Below, in pieces: positions 55,160-64,000 of a stretch of DNA of 64,000 nt (position 1 is the first letter of the stretch; each line of letters starts with the position of its first letter). The stretch lies in the NCBI GenBank assembly GCA_946902875.1, contig OX336339.1, positions 4,030,897 through 4,094,896 of the forward strand, written 5' to 3'. The notes under the pieces are model-generated. The model had not been told where the DNA came from, searched no databases, and saw nothing but the letters and a program-made list of their open reading frames with translations. Position numbers and translations under genes: made by a program. The stretch comes from Nematopogon swammerdamellus. Taxonomy: Eukaryota; Arthropoda; Insecta; Lepidoptera; Adelidae.

Positions 55160-55341
55160 CCGGCTACACTGAACTGGACGGAAAACACGAACTATTTACA
55201 TAGGTAGCCGACGTTTCGTTCAGTGCGGTGGTATAAACCCGGGTGGGTTAAACCCTACAACCTAGTAAGGTAAGAAGGAAAGGGACCTACAGTTTAAGGT
55301 GGAATCCGAACGGAATCCCTCCAACGGTCGAGCAGTTACCC
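55160..55341 (-). repeat. SINE middle part
   Basis: GCCGGCTACACTGAACTGGA through TTCAGTGCGGTGGTATAAAC to a worn B-box and 5S-like region ending GCAGTTACCCG. Confidence 0.8.
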
Positions 55342-56190
55342 GAATTGGAATTATTTTCCATAAATAAAAAATTATTATAAAAAAAACACTTGCGGCATTA
55401 CCCCGCTGGACAATACCCATAAATTAAATGTCAGTGTAGTTAGGCCAGTTCTGCCTTTGCTTCTCCTTGCTACGATGACTCTGGCCAGGCCGGCGACACG
55501 GTTGAATGTATTGTGTAAGCAACCGCGCGTGCGCATGCGTGTGTTCCGGGGTGGGTGCGGGTCGACGGGAGCGGTCGGACTAACTCACGGGAGGTGACTC
55601 GTCGCACGGGCTGCTGCCTGCTGCGAGCTAGCATTTATTTATTGTTCGTTCGCCCGCTGTTCATCTTTCTCTTTCTCGAACCGAACTCTCTCGCTCGCTC
55701 ATTCCACCCGTACTCTGCGTTTACCAACCCTATCGTTCAAAGCGGGCATCTCCGTGCGTATCTATAGATCAACTAAACTCACACGTACAGGCTCGTGTCG
55801 CTTCTGGGCGTTAGCCCTATATCTCTCTTCTGTGCTCTGGCCTTCAAAAACAGATGTTCGAAGTAAAGAAATGAAAATAAATATTTTATAAATGTTTTAT
55901 TATTTATTAAAATCCCCTATCTTATTTATTACATTACTGTCATAATATCGATATTGAAATAATATACTAAGTACTTAGGTGTATATAAAAAGGATTATGT
56001 TATGTTTCTTGCTACTTGTATGCCTATACGAACCTACCTACCTACCTACTTATGTTAGAATAGCTAATTTTGCGACAGTTTCAACATCAACAATACCTAA
56101 ATACACTTTGTAACAAATATCTTAATTTAAAGTTTAATTGAGCAATTTAGTGTTCCCTGTCTTAGATGGACTTTTTCTTTATATGATTAA
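55342..56190. other. Non-coding, partly CG-rich
   Basis: 55540-55790 is richer in CG with GTCGACGGGAGCGGTCGGAC and CTCTCTCGCTCGCTC. Nothing recognised. Confidence 0.45.
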
Positions 56191-56191
56191 T

Positions 56192-56561
56192 TAACTTTTG
56201 CCCGCGGCTTCGCTCGCGCGAAATTCGTGTTTAAAAAGAAGAAAGTAAGTAAGCCCGCTACCGTACCTTCATTTCGGCGCGCGGAACAATTCGGTTTGTA
56301 TAAGAGCCACATCTTAGCGTAACCGAAACTGAAATTTAGCCTATCCTGTGTCACATATAGTTAAATGTCCTTGTAATAAGTTTCATTGAATTCGGATGAT
56401 CGGTTTAAGAGTTATGGAGGAACATACGTACATACAGAAAATATTTCTAAAAATCATCAATTTATTTTTACTATCATACATAGAGTCTACAAACGCAGTA
56501 TCTCATAAAACAAAGTAACTTACTCCATGACCATTCCTTACAGATTTATTATTAGTATTGA
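56192..56561 (-). mobile_element. Helitron-like element, about 370 bp
   Basis: Read on the minus strand: 5' TCAATACTAATAATAAATCT after an A (56562), interior with GACACAGGATAGGCTAAATT and AAGAAGAAAGTAAGTAAGCC in inverse, 3' end GCGAAGCCGCGGGCAAAAG then TTAA where CTAG is expected. Both ends present, the 3' tetramer mutated. Confidence 0.75.
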
Positions 56562-56605
56562 TTACGAACAAACTGTGTGTTGTACAGTTTACAGTAGCAA
56601 ATAAT

Positions 56606-56705
56606 GCGTGCGTGAAAGAGACAATCCGGTTGTGGAGCGTCGTCCCTGTCGCAACGAACTCGCCCGTCTCTGTGCGACAGGGACGACGCATTACAGCCCG
56701 ATTAA
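56606..56705. mobile_element. Fold-back fragment related to 63302-63687
   Basis: GAAAGAGACAATCCGGTTGT then GGAGCGTCGTCCCTGTCGC, inverted as GCGACAGGGACGACGC shortly after. Confidence 0.6.
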
Positions 56706-57175
56706 CTCTTCCTGACCTACCTTGTATTCTAAAGAAATGTTATATTTTTTTACGTATTTTTGAAGCGAAAATTGTACACACATTAAATTGTTAAATTTCA
56801 GGCACGAAAACACGTTCCTTTTCGGGTATTTTATTATTACCCGGTCAGCATGCACATTTTTTTATAATGTTTTTTCTACCTTCTCTTAGCGTTTCTTTGG
56901 CAAATTTTCGACATAATCACAACGAAAAACTATAATTAATGCCTAAGTATCATAGCTTTCTCTCAGCCTTCCTTTTCCTCAGCACCATTAATTGTCAAGT
57001 ACAGGATTACATATATTGTCATGCTTTCTAACACGCCTAACATGCTTCACGGTGACCTTAATACTTAACTTATATTAGAATTGATAAATAAGATTTGTAC
57101 TACATTACCCTTAACCATTAATGGTCTAACAATAACCGTTTGTATTTTTTTCTGAATAAGTACGATCCCTAATTC

Positions 57176-57460
57176 TTGTTTCCACCTCCGCACAACGCGC
57201 ACTGACCAGTGACATGCTGTCAATGATCTCTACACGCTGGACTTACAGCGCATGCGTACCAATTGGTTCTGCAGATCATTTCTCCACAGAACCGGTAAAC
57301 TCTGAAACGCTCTCCCTGCCCACATATTTGCCCCCAAGTACAGTCTCGGCTCCTTCAAGGGAGGCGTGAATTAGGCACCTGTCAGGCCGGCATGGCATTC
57401 GCAACCCCCGCATGCGTCCGAATGTGCGTGAGCGTCGTTAGACACCTCACGGGTGGCACG
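57176..57460 (+). pseudogene. LINE C-terminal fragment, worn
   Basis: Nucleotide-level match to 18830-19083 (CTGCAGATCATTTCTCCACA, CCCCCAAGTACAGTCTCGGC). Frames are destroyed. Confidence 0.7.
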
Positions 57461-57666
57461 GCACCACATGTCGCGCTTTCTATATAAAACTTACTTTATA
57501 TTGTATATACACAGTTGCATGTTAATATGTAGTTGTTTTAATTGATTTTGGCATCAATAAAGAATGAAATTGGAAATGTTTGGCAAACAGAGAAACAGAA
57601 ATTTATTTATAAAATCTGTTGATACATCTTGTTATGTTATACTCGACCTATAATAGGATAGCAATA

Positions 57667-58044
57667 ATTTTTAGGGTTCCGTATCCGTCGTACGGGACCC
57701 TATTACTAAGCCTATGCCGTCTGTCTGTCCGAGGGCTGTATCTCTCGAACCGTAAAAGGTAGCCCGCTGAAATTTTCACAGAATATATGTTATTATGGCC
57801 GATATAACAAATAATAAAAATAAGAAAAAGTAAAAAATTCACGGGGGTTCCCATACAAGGAACTAAAAGGTGCATGCGCGCCATCTACCGAAAAGATGAA
57901 GCATTTTAACTAATCATGAATTTTAACTAATGTGAAGCATTTCATAAAACACACCATAGCCTCACGTCGAGTGGCGCTGACCATGACATGGCGATACGGA
58001 ACCCTCGGTGCGCGAGTTCGACTCGCACTTGGCCGGTTTTTTTT
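57667..58044 (-). repeat. GGTTCCG-family repeat
   Basis: Complete: TTTTTAGGGTTCCGTATCCG to GAGTTCGACTCGCACTTGGC plus T-run, with a minimal GTCTGTCTGTC tract. Confidence 0.9.
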
Positions 58045-58775
58045 ATCTATGACTTGGTTGGCTGCATTGCCTGCTGCGATCACGATGTCAGTCGGAAATA
58101 AATGCCATGCCAGTGTTTCCCATTAATCGTGCTGGTTGCACTGAACTGGATGGAAATTACGAACCATTTTTAGTGTTTGAAAAGCATATTTTTAGGCATG
58201 TTTTCTTAATTTTTTAGACGGTTTTATTTATTAAAAAACGCATAAAACACAAACTATCACATTTTGCTTTGATTAAATGAATGTTTGAGTTCTTCATTAC
58301 ACATACACACATACATTAACGCTATCGACATATTTAAAAAAATTACGTCATGGAATTATTTTGGAGCATTCGAAAATTTCGATTTAATTAAAAATTACAG
58401 GTTGTATTTGCGAGCTATAACCTGCCTGAGCAATAAATGCCTACAGTATTTTTAAGAAAAAAAAAAATAGAATTTTTTCAAACTGCCCAGCTAGGATTTT
58501 TGAAATTTACTTTTTCGTAATACACAAAACATAAATCCAAGGGAAGTTCGTATTTTACGACTGATTCAGAGAAGCCGAAGCACATGTTCCGACCGGAAAA
58601 TATCATCTTCGAGAAGGTAGGTGCCATACCAGAGACCACGCTTTGGATACATCGCAGAGGACGCCACACACGGCGCTAGTTATTCCGGTATTCCGCTTAG
58701 GTCCCAAATACATCCCGCTTACTGTATCATCGTTCTAAAATGCTCCAAGGCACGGATTCTACACAGAAGTAAATT

Positions 58776-58917
58776 CTATCGAACAGACTGCAGTTTCCAC
58801 TTCAGCAGCAGGAAGGCGGCAGTCCTTAGCACGAACACAGTGACCGTGAGGGCTGCTACGTCGAACCAGAAGTGGTCTGGAGACATCGCGATGTCGTTCA
58901 GGAATTGCTTCGGGAAC
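58776..58917 (-). CDS. ABCG half-transporter, last exon (gene A)
   Basis: 142 nt on the minus strand: one base completing an Arg codon, 46 residues, and TAG at 58778-58776. It begins after TTCTGTCCGCAG. It codes FPKQFLNDIAMSPDHFWFDV, then a hydrophobic helix (VAALTVTVFVLRTAAFLLL) and KWKLQSVR: the short outer segment, the last transmembrane helix and the cytoplasmic C-terminus typical of ABCG proteins. Phase matches the previous exon (ends with two bases). Only 23 nt of intron separate this acceptor from an inserted TIR element. Confidence 0.93.
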
Positions 58918-58940
58918 CTGCGGACAGAAGGCCAGTTTAT

Positions 58941-59508
58941 AATTGAGGAGGTGGCGAACAAAACGGGACTTGTCCACTTATATCGTTTTTTTTTTGGTTC
59001 CCTGAGCTCATATCTATGTCGTGCCTGAAGTATTTTCATTCAAAACCGCTTCTAACCTACACAAAATAATTTTCAAAGTTGCCTTTTCAATCAAAAACGG
59101 ACTTGTTCCATTAAAATTTGAAGAAACTATGATTGCACTTTCATTTTCAATTAAAACCGGATGAAACTAATACAATATTTTTTCGTGTGATATGTTTTCA
59201 AATAAAACTGTACTTGTCCAATAAAATATCTATTTTTTTAACTGGTATAAGTACTTTTATGAATGTAAGTTGTTTTTCAAGCGTTTTCAAAGAAAACCGG
59301 AATTGTCCATTTTTAAATAAAAAAAAATAAGACAACCAGTCAGTGTTCTGATAAATAATCGACGGTTACACGTTTTTACTTTGATAAAGCTTTTATGCAC
59401 GAAAATGTAGAGCTATAGCTAGCCACTCTCTGCTTCATCTAGTTTTTGAGCTCTCCTGTAAAATTATATTTGTGGGACAAGTCCGCTTTTGTTCGCCGCC
59501 TCCTCAAT
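58941..59508. mobile_element. 568-bp TIR element in ABCG intron
   Basis: ATTGAGGAGGTGGCGAACAA ... GGGACTTGTCCAC at left is inverted at right (GTGGGACAAGTCCGC ... GCCTCCTCAAT), about 36 bp. The interior repeats a worn AAAACCGGACTTGTCCA word at about 59091, 59153, 59205 and 59293. Non-autonomous, family unknown. Confidence 0.8.
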
Positions 59509-59737
59509 CATTTTATAAAAAAAAAATTACGCACACAAAATTACGTACACACAATTGAATGTGAGCAATCATGTTTACAAATATTTTTTTTTTACTTTTT
59601 GACTTTTGACTAAAGTGGTCGGCTAAATCACCTATCGCACCCGCGATGTCAGCTCACAAAACCTTTGTGAACTAGGTGCCATGTCAGTGCTTCCCTTGCC
59701 GACCTGGGAACTACTGAACTGGACGGAAAGCACAATT

Positions 59738-59947
59738 TATGGAAACTGACACGCTTGGCTACATCACCCTACAACATCTGTGATGTCAGCCCATAACACC
59801 GGGTGAACTTGGTGCAACGTCAGTGCTTCCCTTCGGTCGGACTGATACCATCGCAAAGATCTAAAAACTACTTATGCAGACGCTTCTAACGACCTTTCAT
59901 TCACTGCGATGGTATAAATCCGCCTAGGCCATAGTATAAGGAGAACG
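59738..59947 (-). repeat. SINE copy beside ABCG splice donor
   Basis: ATGGAAACTGACACGCTTGG to GTCAGTGCTTCCCTTCGGTC, then a worn continuation to about 59947. A second, more worn copy is at 59614-59733. The exon's donor is at 59955. Confidence 0.75.
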
Positions 59948-59955
59948 GCACACAC

Positions 59956-60161
59956 CTGTAATGGCAGTATTTCGCCTGCTCGCAGTCGAGTATTGGCCGA
60001 TCCATGCCGTAGATGGATCCTACGAGACCCTCGAGTCCGTACCGCAGGTAGGACACGTAGGAGCCCCAGCGCAGATAGTCCGGCAGGTCGCGCAGGGTCA
60101 CGCCGAACCCGGCGAACATCATCATGGGCACCGAGAGTGTTGGACCGAGGAAGGTGCCATT
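59956..60161 (-). CDS. ABCG half-transporter, penultimate exon (gene A)
   Basis: 206 nt on the minus strand from acceptor TCTCCCCCAG to donor GTGTGTGC. It codes 68 residues plus two bases: NGTFLGPTLSVPMMMFAGFG (a transmembrane helix with the family's F-GP and FxGF motifs), then VTLRDLPDYLRWGSYVSYLR and the outer loop ILDCEQAKYCHY, whose cysteines match the disulphide-forming loop before the last helix. Phase 0 at the start, 2 at the end, both matching the neighbours. The GTGTGTG donor is weaker than consensus. Confidence 0.95.
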
Positions 60162-60182
60162 CTGGGGGAGATATTATATTTT

Positions 60183-60700
60183 AATAAACCCCCAACGAAA
60201 AAAGAGAGGTCTTATAATTTTAACGTGTGTGTATGTGTGTATAGGTGTGTCTGTCTGTGGCATCGTAGCTACCAAAGAGATGGACCGATTTGGATGCGTT
60301 TTTTTTTTAGAAAGCCGGTTTAATCGGGATGGCTGTTTTGTTATTGTTAGCTATGTTTGTAATCAAATAACCAAGTAATAAAGTAATCAAAAAATAATTA
60401 TCTTAAAAAGTAGACCGAATTGCATGCGGCGTTTAAAAAAAAGGTTGAAATAAACGGTCAGTATACGTGGTAAGACTGGATAGTTAGATTGATCTGACCA
60501 CGGACACAAAAAGGTGTCCGTGGTCAGACTAGTCGATCGGACCATGAAGCTAAATTACAAATTTAAAAAATCCCCGACTCTTAAAAAGTAAATATAATTT
60601 GCTTTTACTAACTTAAATGAGTCGAGGGACCGCTAAGTAAATAAAATATAAAAAATCAGCGCTGCGCGGGAATTTACTTAGCGGTCCTTTCAAAAAACCT
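60183..60700 (-). repeat. Hairpin-bearing repeat in ABCG intron
   Basis: TAAACCCCCAACGAAAAAAG, TGGACCGATTTGGATGCGTT, then the GAGGGACCGCTAAGTAAATA / TTTACTTAGCGGTCC stem at about 60620-60690. A perfect 14-bp hairpin (60494-60527) lies within. Confidence 0.8.
60494..60527. repeat. Perfect 14-bp hairpin
   Basis: CTGACCACGGACAC, loop AAAAAG, then GTGTCCGTGGTCAG. Not present in the sister copies of the surrounding repeat. Confidence 0.95.
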
Positions 60701-60769
60701 TATTCGTCTATAATGCAAAATATAAATACACGTGGCGCCATCTATTATTCAGTAGCGTGAATATGTACT

Positions 60770-60990
60770 AATCGATTCTTTGCACGTTTATTGCATGGGG
60801 ATCCCCTTAATTTTGTACTTTTTGCTTTTTTTATTATTTGTTGGCACATCCGCTATAATAACACATATTCTGTGAAAATTTCAACTGGTATCTATTACGG
60901 TTCTAACGACACATCTGTAGCATGGATGGACGGACAGACAGACAGACGACTGAGGCTTAGTAATAGGCTTCCGTATGGATAGGAACACAA
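60770..60990 (+). repeat. GGCTTCCG-variant repeat in ABCG intron
   Basis: ATGGGGATCCCCTTAATTTT through AATAGGCTTCCGTATGGATA. A further GATACGGAACCCTAATAAAA end lies at 61175-61194, 18 nt from the next donor. Confidence 0.7.
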
Positions 60991-61212
60991 TCTTTAAAAA
61001 AAGCTCTGTTAAAGGTTTGTTACCCGGTTCTTCCTTATAGATTGCATTGCTGAACGGGGCATGACAAAAAAAAATTATGACAAACCATTACTGAATATGC
61101 ATACATATGTCTCAATGAAATATTGTTAATGTTGTGTGTTCTTTATGGGGAAATAAATATCTGAATCTGAATCTGATACGGAACCCTAATAAAAATAGAC
61201 GGCGACACTCAC

Positions 61213-61368
61213 CACCACGTCAAAGGCGGCCCCGATCATTAGGCCGAAACTCTGAGCGACGAGCACCACGTAGATGGAGATGGTGAGGAACATGAGGAAG
61301 CGAACTATGTCGAGCGGCTGCGATGACATCGTGTACACGATCACGCTGAAGATCGCGCACGACACGAT
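61213..61368 (-). CDS. ABCG half-transporter, internal exon (gene A)
   Basis: 156 nt, exactly 52 codons, phase 0 at both ends, between acceptor TTGTTTGCAG and donor GTGAGTGT. It codes two membrane helices, IVSCAIFSVIVYTMSSQPLD (with the family's V-YxM-xQP motif) and VRFLMFLTISIYVVLVAQSF then GLMIGAAFDVV, where AQSxGxxIGAA is the ABCG signature. It joins seamlessly to NGTFLGP in the next exon. Confidence 0.95.
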
Positions 61369-61387
61369 CTGCAAACAATTTAGTTGC

Positions 61388-61472
61388 ATAAAATCAGATA
61401 TAAAGATTTCGAATTTGTTGCGTTTGCGGTTGAAACCCTCGGTCCGTGGAGCAGTGATGCCAAAAGTTTCTT
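61388..61472 (+). pseudogene. LINE fragment (RPDG/WDATC family)
   Basis: Codes YKDFEFVAFAVETLGPWSSD, matching 32860-32915. It ends at CCCGCGGCTTCACTCGCGG, a Helitron-like scrap. Begins about 19 nt upstream of an ABCG acceptor. Confidence 0.7.
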
Positions 61473-61607
61473 CCCCGCGGCTTCACTCGCGGTAGTAATA
61501 ACCGATCGATTCAATTCTCAATCTATTTCTCTCTCTCGCTCTCTCTACCTCCCTCCCTCTCTAGCTCTCCTCTCCCCTCCGTCCTTCTCAGCCCTCTCCC
61601 CCTCACC

Positions 61608-61761
61608 TAATAAGGTAAGAAGGGAAACGACCTAAAATTTTATGTGGAGCGAGCGACGGTCAGCCCCCAACGGTCGAACGGTCACCCATCCAAGTTCTGA
61701 CCGCGCCCAGGTGTGCTTATGAGTTATGACCGATCGCACCACTGAGCTACGGAGGCTGACA
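61608..61761 (-). repeat. SINE 5' half (promoter part)
   Basis: Minus-strand GTCAGCCTCCGTAGCTCAGT, then GGGCGCGGTCAGAACTTGGA, GGGGGCTGACCGTCG. The B box is worn; the body and 3' tail are missing, so this copy preserves the tRNA/5S joint. Confidence 0.8.
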
Positions 61762-61910
61762 AAATTTATGATAGTAGCAAAACAAATTTAGAATTTGAAA
61801 TAAAAAGGTAGGTAAGTAATAAAAAAAAAAAGAAAAAAGAAAACAAAAGTAGTCCATTTGTTAGACGACATAATAAAGGAAGTGTCAAATTAATGAATGA
61901 AGATACTAAC

Positions 61911-62011
61911 GGATATTGGAAGGTCGATGATGGTTGTCGCGAAGTAGTAGGAGCCGAGAGAGTACCAGCGGTTGAAGTGCTCCTTCGACAGCACTGACAT
62001 CTCGGCGGGGA
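61911..62011 (-). CDS. ABCG half-transporter, internal exon (gene A), most upstream seen
   Basis: 101 nt from acceptor GTGATTGCAG to donor GTTAGTAT; two bases finish a split codon, then 33 codons: PAEMSVLSKEHFNRWYSLGS then YYFATTIIDLPIS. This is the conserved cytoplasmic segment and following helix (EMxVLxxEHFNRWYSLxxYY) of the ABCG1/4-like group. The exons before it, holding the ATPase domain and first helices, are expected beyond 64000; none was found in 62012-64000. Confidence 0.93.
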
Positions 62012-62147
62012 CTGCAATCACACAATATTAATATAAATAACATGCAGCCTAAAATTTTCGCTAAGTCCCAGGTAGTTCCATTGCCTAGTTCCATCATGGA
62101 ACTAGTGGGGGAAAAAAAATCCCACCTGTTCCATGGAACTTAACTTA

Positions 62148-62482
62148 ATACATACATACATACATATCACACACGCTAAATCCCGACAATCGGGGTAAGC
62201 AGAGTAATCGATGTTGTGCTGCAAGAACTCTGGTCAATTACAGTACAACACCAACCACCACGTTTCGCAAAGTATTCGAACAAGATTCAATCGATCAAGC
62301 AGCAAGTAAAGGCACGAAGACCCACCTGCTGCATGACTCGGTGGAAGTACCGTGCCAAGGTGAGAGGTGGCGAGCCTGTCGCCCTTAGCACGGCATCTTG
62401 TCCTTATCCCTTAGTCGCCTTTTACGACATGCATGGGGAGAGATGCAGTGGGGATATTCTTTTTAAGTACCGGCACCACACA
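62148..62482 (-). repeat. GTGGGGCCGGTACTT-family repeat
   Basis: Starts with the CATACATACATACATA tail, then CCCGACAATCGGGGTAAGCA to TTTTTAAGTACCGGCACCAC. Confidence 0.85.
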
Positions 62483-62553
62483 TGCACATTTATATATAAA
62501 TTACGTGTCCTAATATTTCCATTGCTTAAGTTTTCCATTATTACTTTAATTAA

Positions 62554-62810
62554 AGTGTAGGTCCCTTCCCTTCTTACCTTACTAGGTGGTAGGGTTCAAT
62601 CCGCCCGGGTTGGTACCACCGCAATGAATGAAACGTCGGTCGAAACGGCTATGTAAATAGTTTGTGTTTTCCGTCCAGTTCAGCGTAGACGGCACGACCG
62701 AAGGGAAGCACTGACACGGCACCTAGGTCACCCGGTGTTATGGGCTGACATCACGGATGTTGTAGTGTAGGTGATGTAGCCAACCGTGCCAGTTTCCATA
62801 AAAAAAAAAC
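62554..62810 (+). repeat. SINE, 5'-truncated
   Basis: From GTGTAGGTCCCTTCCCTTCT to the A-run after TTTCCAT; TGTAG is duplicated near the end. Confidence 0.85.
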
Positions 62811-62850
62811 TAAGATATAGATTTTTTTACATTTTCACGTAGGTACAGTA

Positions 62851-63276
62851 CCCGCCCTGAGGTCTGATCTTCCGCAAAATTTAAAAACCCGTATATATGA
62901 CCAGTGTGTCCTCCCGGCTATGACGTACGGGTGTGAAACGTGGACGCTGACGGTCGGTGTTGTTCAAAGGTTGAAAGTTGCCCAGCGAGCAATGGAGCGA
63001 GCCATGCTGGGAATGGCTAAGCTCAAGTGGCAATGGGCTGGGCACGTCAGCCGAAGAGACGACGACCGCTGGAGTAACCGTGTCCTACACTGGCGGCCGT
63101 GGACAGGAAGACGGAGTGTGGGAAGACCACCCGCCGGGTGGGACGACGACATCAAGCACGTCGGCGGAAAGCAGTGGTTCCGTACCGCTGAAGACCGGGA
63201 GGACTGGAGGAAAATTGGAGAGGCGTATGTCCAGCAGTGGACGCTTACACGCTGACTGACTGACTGACTGACAGTA
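62851..63276 (+). pseudogene. RTE-like LINE ORF end with in-frame deletion
   Basis: Open reading over about 135 codons: SDLPQNLKTRIYDQCVLPAM, TYGCETWTL, VAQRAMERAMLGM, then directly AKLKWQWAGHVSRR, SVGRPPAGWDDDIKH and AYVQQWTLTR plus stop. RTE-type elements normally have about 28 more residues (an IRNxxIRxxT segment) between MLG and AKLKWQWAGH, so this copy has lost them in frame. It ends with (CTGA)n, the family's 3' microsatellite. 5'-truncated. Confidence 0.85.
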
Positions 63277-63301
63277 CCCGGCATTAAATAATGTACGATC
63301 G

Positions 63302-63687
63302 AGCTTTGAAAAGAGACAATCCGCTTGTAGAGCGTCGTCTCTGTCGCGCTAACCGCACGTCTCTGTGCGACATCAACTACGTATGGTGTAAAACTGTAGG
63401 TGCCTCCCTTGCCCCTTACTAAGTGGTAGGCTCAACTTGTAGCCGACTGGGTTGGTACCACCGTACTGGATGTAAGATGGCCGCATAGCAACCTCGGTTG
63501 TGTTCTCCTCTAGTCCAGTATAGCCAGCAATCCAGGGAAGTCTCCGGTATGGCACCTACCTTCTCGGAGGTGATATTGGCTTGTCGGAGCATGCGCTTTG
63601 GCCCCTCCAACTCAGCCACCCATATCGGATTCAATAAAAAAAAAAAAAAACGACGGTTTACAACCGGATTGTCTCTTTTCTAAAGCT
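63302..63687. mobile_element. TIR element containing a SINE
   Basis: AGCTTTGAAAAGAGACAATC at left is inverted as GATTGTCTCTTTTCTAAAGC at right. The SINE variant at 63384-63650 fills most of it, leaving about 80 bp on the left. Confidence 0.8.
63384..63650 (+). repeat. SINE variant with a different 3' tail
   Basis: Shares AAACTGTAGGT, CTTACTAAGTGGTAGG and TTGGTACCACCG with the main SINE but ends GGTATGGCACCTACCTTCTC ... CCATATCGGATTCAATA plus A-run. A fragment of this tail is at 58553-58655 (minus). Confidence 0.75.
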
Positions 63688-63689
63688 GA

Positions 63690-64000
63690 AATTTTGAATT
63701 TTGGAAATTTTCACAAAATATTATGTGTTATGATGGCGGATGTGCAAACAAATTATAAAAAAAGCTAAAGGAAAAAAATTAAGGGGCCTCCGTACAACAA
63801 ATGTGCTAAGAATCGATTAGTCACTCTACTGAATAATAGATGGCGCCACAGGTTTTTATAATTTGCATTGTAGAAAGACAAAAGATAGACTGATATGGTT
63901 GTTTGACAGGTACGGTATAGCGGATCTACAGAACCAGTATTATGTTCTTTGTACAGACAGAACCCTTCGTGCGCGAATAAAACTCCCACCTGATAGATTT
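63690..64000 (-). repeat. GGCTTCCG-variant repeat, cut by window end
   Basis: TTTTCACAAAATATTATGTG, AATAGATGGCGCCACAGG and GCGCGAATAAAACTCC match 33973-34630 in the same orientation. Confidence 0.7.

Noticed and set aside
54463..55203. Long repeat-rich ORFs on both strands
   Set aside because: They follow from a stop-free 21-bp unit; both strands are open and the minus start codon lies in a SINE.
62012..64000. Further upstream ABCG exons
   Set aside because: Searched the minus strand for the ATPase motifs and first helices; only repeats were found.

Overview
The window is nuclear DNA from an insect, most likely a moth or butterfly (Lepidoptera). It is AT-rich and intron-bearing. It is packed with interspersed families I associate with Lepidoptera: Helitron-like ends of the form CGCGAGCGAAGCCGCGGGC...CTAG, a repeat bounded by AGGGTTCCGTATC and ACTTGGCCGGTTTTTT, (GACA)n and (ATGT)n microsatellites seeded by repeats, and many 5'-truncated LINE tails. 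No bacterial-style operon, rRNA gene or CRISPR array is present. The family assignment rests on pattern recognition; no database search was possible.

Host genes. I can support two, both on the minus strand and both ABCG half-transporters. Four coding exons at 62011-61911, 61368-61213, 60161-59956 and 58917-58776 join with matching phases into about 201 residues, the C-terminal membrane half of one transporter. Its N-terminal ATPase half should lie beyond position 64000. A separate exon at 13443-13254 encodes an ABCG-type N-terminus and is followed by a strong splice donor; its later exons should lie left of position 1. An N-terminal exon 45 kb downstream of another gene's C-terminus on the same strand means two head-to-tail ABCG genes. 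A possible 5' non-coding exon for the second gene is at 38069-37855.

Layout. 1-13 kb: a SINE, a 121-bp satellite, a 58-bp tandem array and many repeats, probably intron 1 of the left ABCG gene. 13-42 kb: LINE tails, hAT and TIR elements, a 147-bp tandem array made from a LINE 3' end, and a deep transposon nest (26.8-30.3 kb) in which a 3.2-kb TIR element sits inside another repeat and itself holds a complete non-autonomous Helitron. 42058-48110: a complete Ty3/gypsy-type LTR retrotransposon with two 708-bp LTRs that look identical, TATA target duplication, PBS, intact gag and intact pol. 48-58 kb: CG-rich fold-back elements, a 21-bp minisatellite, a Helitron-like element and LINE tails. 58.7-64 kb: the C-terminal ABCG exons, whose introns are almost wholly transposon-derived.

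The most notable points are a SINE that joins tRNA-like and 5S rRNA-like promoter parts; the young LTR element with six copies of an 18-bp motif just after its start site; the nested TIR/Helitron structure; transposon edges within about 8-25 nt of most ABCG splice sites; and a recurring class of perfect short hairpins at repeat junctions.
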